Below, in pieces: positions 61,501-64,000 of a DNA stretch of 64,000 bases. This stretch comes from Symsagittifera roscoffensis (lineage: Eukaryota; Xenacoelomorpha; Acoela; Convolutidae): assembly GCF_963678635.1 (NCBI RefSeq), contig NC_087068.1:20628914-20692913 (forward strand), written 5' to 3'. Below the pieces are notes generated by a model, which was not told where the DNA came from, made no database searches, and worked only from the letters and a program-made list of their open reading frames with translations. Position numbers and translations under genes: made by a program. Each line of letters opens with the position of its first letter. Within the stretch, counting starts at the first letter, position 1.

Positions 61501-64000
61501 TTCAAGGGTCTCGAGTCTATAAAAAGTTAGAACAGGTAACTCTTGTTAGTTACGATTCGCAGGAGATAATCTGTAATTGTCAAAATGAAATTGTCAGATT
61601 AGCGTCAGCGGGTATACACAGAGGAAAGATCTGAGTTATGTTAGGCATAGTATGTTTCAACGAAATCAATGGTCACCTACAATCCTTCGTGACGTCCATC
61701 AACTAAAATTACTAAGAAGACATTTACATGTATCAAGTTTTTACAAAATTAGTTAGGACTTAACTACTAGGGACACGTTTGGACACCTTGTGATCAATTT
61801 GGTCCACCGTATATCAGATTTTGTCATACTGCTCAAGTATCACACAATCTGGCCCAATATTAATTTATTTATTTTCATTGGAAGCAAAAACTACTCAATC
61901 ACAAACGAAAAATAGATCAAACGTACACTATATGGTGTGATTGAAATCTGCGAAAAAATTAAAAACGAGTCATCAGAAAATTTTCAAACAGCGAGATTGT
62001 AAGATTTTGAGTGTTTGCTCAATGATATCTTTGGAAAATTACCAGTTGAAATTGAAAATATCGAATTATTTGAGGAGACAGCATACAATCATCTAGTCAA
62101 TCCAAAAACCAGTTTGAAGAAGCTACATTTCATAATTTGAGGAGGAAAGGTTTTCTTCTAGTGCGACAGTTAGTTCACTTCTGTTGCAAGTAAAATGCAA
62201 CCTGACTAGTGAGGAAATGGCACGCCGAAATTTTTTTAATTAAAAGAGAAACTACAAACTGTCTGTTTTCTTTGTGTTCGATTATCAAACAAAAAAGAAT
62301 AATTTCCCTAACAAGGCACAGAACCCCACTCGAACTACTCAGAATACTGCAACGACGAAAATATGCCTAAAAATCTCGAACCCCAACTACTACAGAATAA
62401 TTTTTCAACTGATAATGGAGAAGTACCACAACTAAAAGGAAAAGAAGACAAAACAGAATAAAACAATGATGAACACAACGAGAGTATTAAAGGAAATTTA
62501 AAATTAGAAAAGTTATAAAAAAACTATTAGAGCAAAAAAAAAAACACTCGAAGCTGACCAAAGTTCGAGACAACGAAAGGTTAGCAACTGGACTTAAGCT
62601 TCAAAATTTCTATTTGACATACAATAATTACCAAAAACTTCAATTCCCTAATTTCTTAGTAGTTTTTCGAACCAAAAACTAATCTTTTGAACCTAATTGT
62701 CGAACCAAATCCTTTTTTTATTTGATCGCAACAATTAGTGCTTAGCCTTGGAAACGAGCAGCCTTGTTTCACTTTCACTTTGAAACAAAATCTCGTTTAG
62801 TTTTGATCAGTATATTAGAGCTCCTCTCAGCATAGGTTTAAGTTTTGCATACGGTATAGTTCCAAAGAGACCATACATACAGCATGCAACAATTCAATTG
62901 GAACCAAATTAAAGACGGATTAAAATTTTCCTTAGTCGGTAATAGCACGATACATATTGCGCGTTGCTTGACACATATTGGCCAAATTTGCAATCTTTAA
63001 ACCCGCTTAATTTTAGAAACATTTATCACCTGGAAGATGTCTCCCTAAATTTTAGCCCAAGACAGTCATACTTTTTGGATGATAAATTGAAAACCGTCTA
63101 AAAAAAACCCGCATCAACAATTAATCTCAGTCAATTTGTTCAAAAATTTGAACAAAAAGTTACATCTGTTTTACGGTGAAAGACGAAGTACTCAACTGCC
63201 TTTTAATTGTTTTGATCTGAAGAAGAAGGTTTTAGAAAAAACTGAATAAGTTGGTCCATTGTGCTCCATGAAAAATTATCGCCATGCTTAAGAAAAGAGG
63301 TTTGTTTTGGCTCGTTATAAAATCTATAATAAATTCATTTTCAGAAAGAAAACATTTAACTGACATTTAACATAAAAAATGATTACATGACAAGACCAGC
63401 CGGGTGCTGTGCAAGTATCTCAATTTGCTCTGACTACATTCATAAACAAACAATTTCAAATTTTTTTTGAAAAATTAGCAAGAAGGTAAATAAGCATAAC
63501 TTGCAACAGTCGTAAAATTTCAAGCTTTTAAGTAGGTAAAGTAAGACTGCTCACTAGCTTTATTCGCTGGAAATGAAAAAAAATTCAAACCAACTTTTCT
63601 TGACACGGGTAAAAAATTTTAAAAGTTTTTCATTGTGGCCCGAATTACAATTGTAAGAGCTTTAATTTGATATATCACTCAAACCAGTCCGATGATTATT
63701 TGTGGTACCTGATTTTGCGTAAAAAAAAAACAAAAAAGCTAAAACACACCCGAAAACAAAGTTTCTCCTTTTCTAAGCGATCATTGCTGGTTGATTGCTT
63801 AGTAATCTAGCCTAAGTTAAAATTCTCAACTTAGTTCGGCACAATTCTTGACAACAGTTTTAGTTTTAGTTAGAAAAGAGTATGAGTTTTTTGATGGATG
63901 GTTAAATATAAATGATTTAAATAATTATTGAACAACTGTTTTTGTTACCAATAGGGATGGCGTCAATGCCTAGTATTTACATTTAAACTAACACTTCGTT
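61501..64000. other. Spacer, no gene seen
   Basis: AT-rich. One short CGAGCAGCCTTG repeat signature at about 62753-62766, and a stretch at 63705-63770 resembling 4500-4565. No credible coding frame. Confidence 0.5.

Noticed and set aside
1-64000. CRISPR arrays, bacterial operons or ribosomal RNA
   Set aside because: Regular repeats found are tandem or LTR-type; no spacer pattern, no rRNA-like sequence, and introns/retroelements indicate a eukaryote.

Overview
The window is AT-rich metazoan (very probably invertebrate) DNA dominated by transposable elements. Evidence for this is env-bearing LTR retroelements, BEL/Pao and non-LTR reverse transcriptases, hAT-type MITEs, an intron-split class A GPCR exon and GT-AG splice signals. 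The species cannot be assigned from the sequence. Layout: (1) 1-4494 is the 5' part of a decayed, internally deleted minus-strand LTR retroelement (copy A). (2) 4495-7673 is repeat-rich spacer. (3) 7678-26211 is a complete 18,534-bp minus-strand element of the same family (copy B), with two 410-bp LTRs differing at 3 positions, TG...CA ends and a perfect 4-bp target duplication (GAAG). (4) 26216-39880 is a LINE fragment, a tRNA-like SINE, several MITEs with clear target duplications, and dispersed non-coding repeats. (5) 39889-40900 is the only clear host coding sequence, the terminal exon (TM4-TM7) of a rhodopsin-family GPCR on the plus strand. (6) 41000-45430 is repeats and spacer. (7) 45440-51502 is a decayed minus-strand Ty3/Gypsy element between diverged direct repeats. 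(8) 51530-61300 is a decayed plus-strand BEL/Pao element with duplicated flanks. (9) 61300-64000 is spacer. The centrepiece is element B. Reading 5' to 3' on the minus strand it carries: LTR, primer binding site, leader with palindromic tandem repeats and a conserved short ORF, basic ORF0, gag with a CCHC knuckle, aspartic protease, RT-RNase H-integrase, a conserved non-coding block, two tiny hydrophobic ORFs, a 377-codon proline/serine-rich frame with no ATG (ORF-X), an env-like glycoprotein, a 602-aa accessory ORF coupled to env by an ATGA overlap, a candidate 3'UTR intron, an antisense ORF and the 3' LTR. The gag, pro-pol and env frames each carry stops or frameshifts, so this copy is young but not intact. 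Comparing copies A and B shows which non-coding parts are conserved: the LTR palindrome with compensatory changes, the 11-nt PBS, the leader ORF, the splice donor after the last stop, and a block downstream of pol. Coordinates of domains, repeats and alignments were read by eye and may be off by a few bases unless given as exact.
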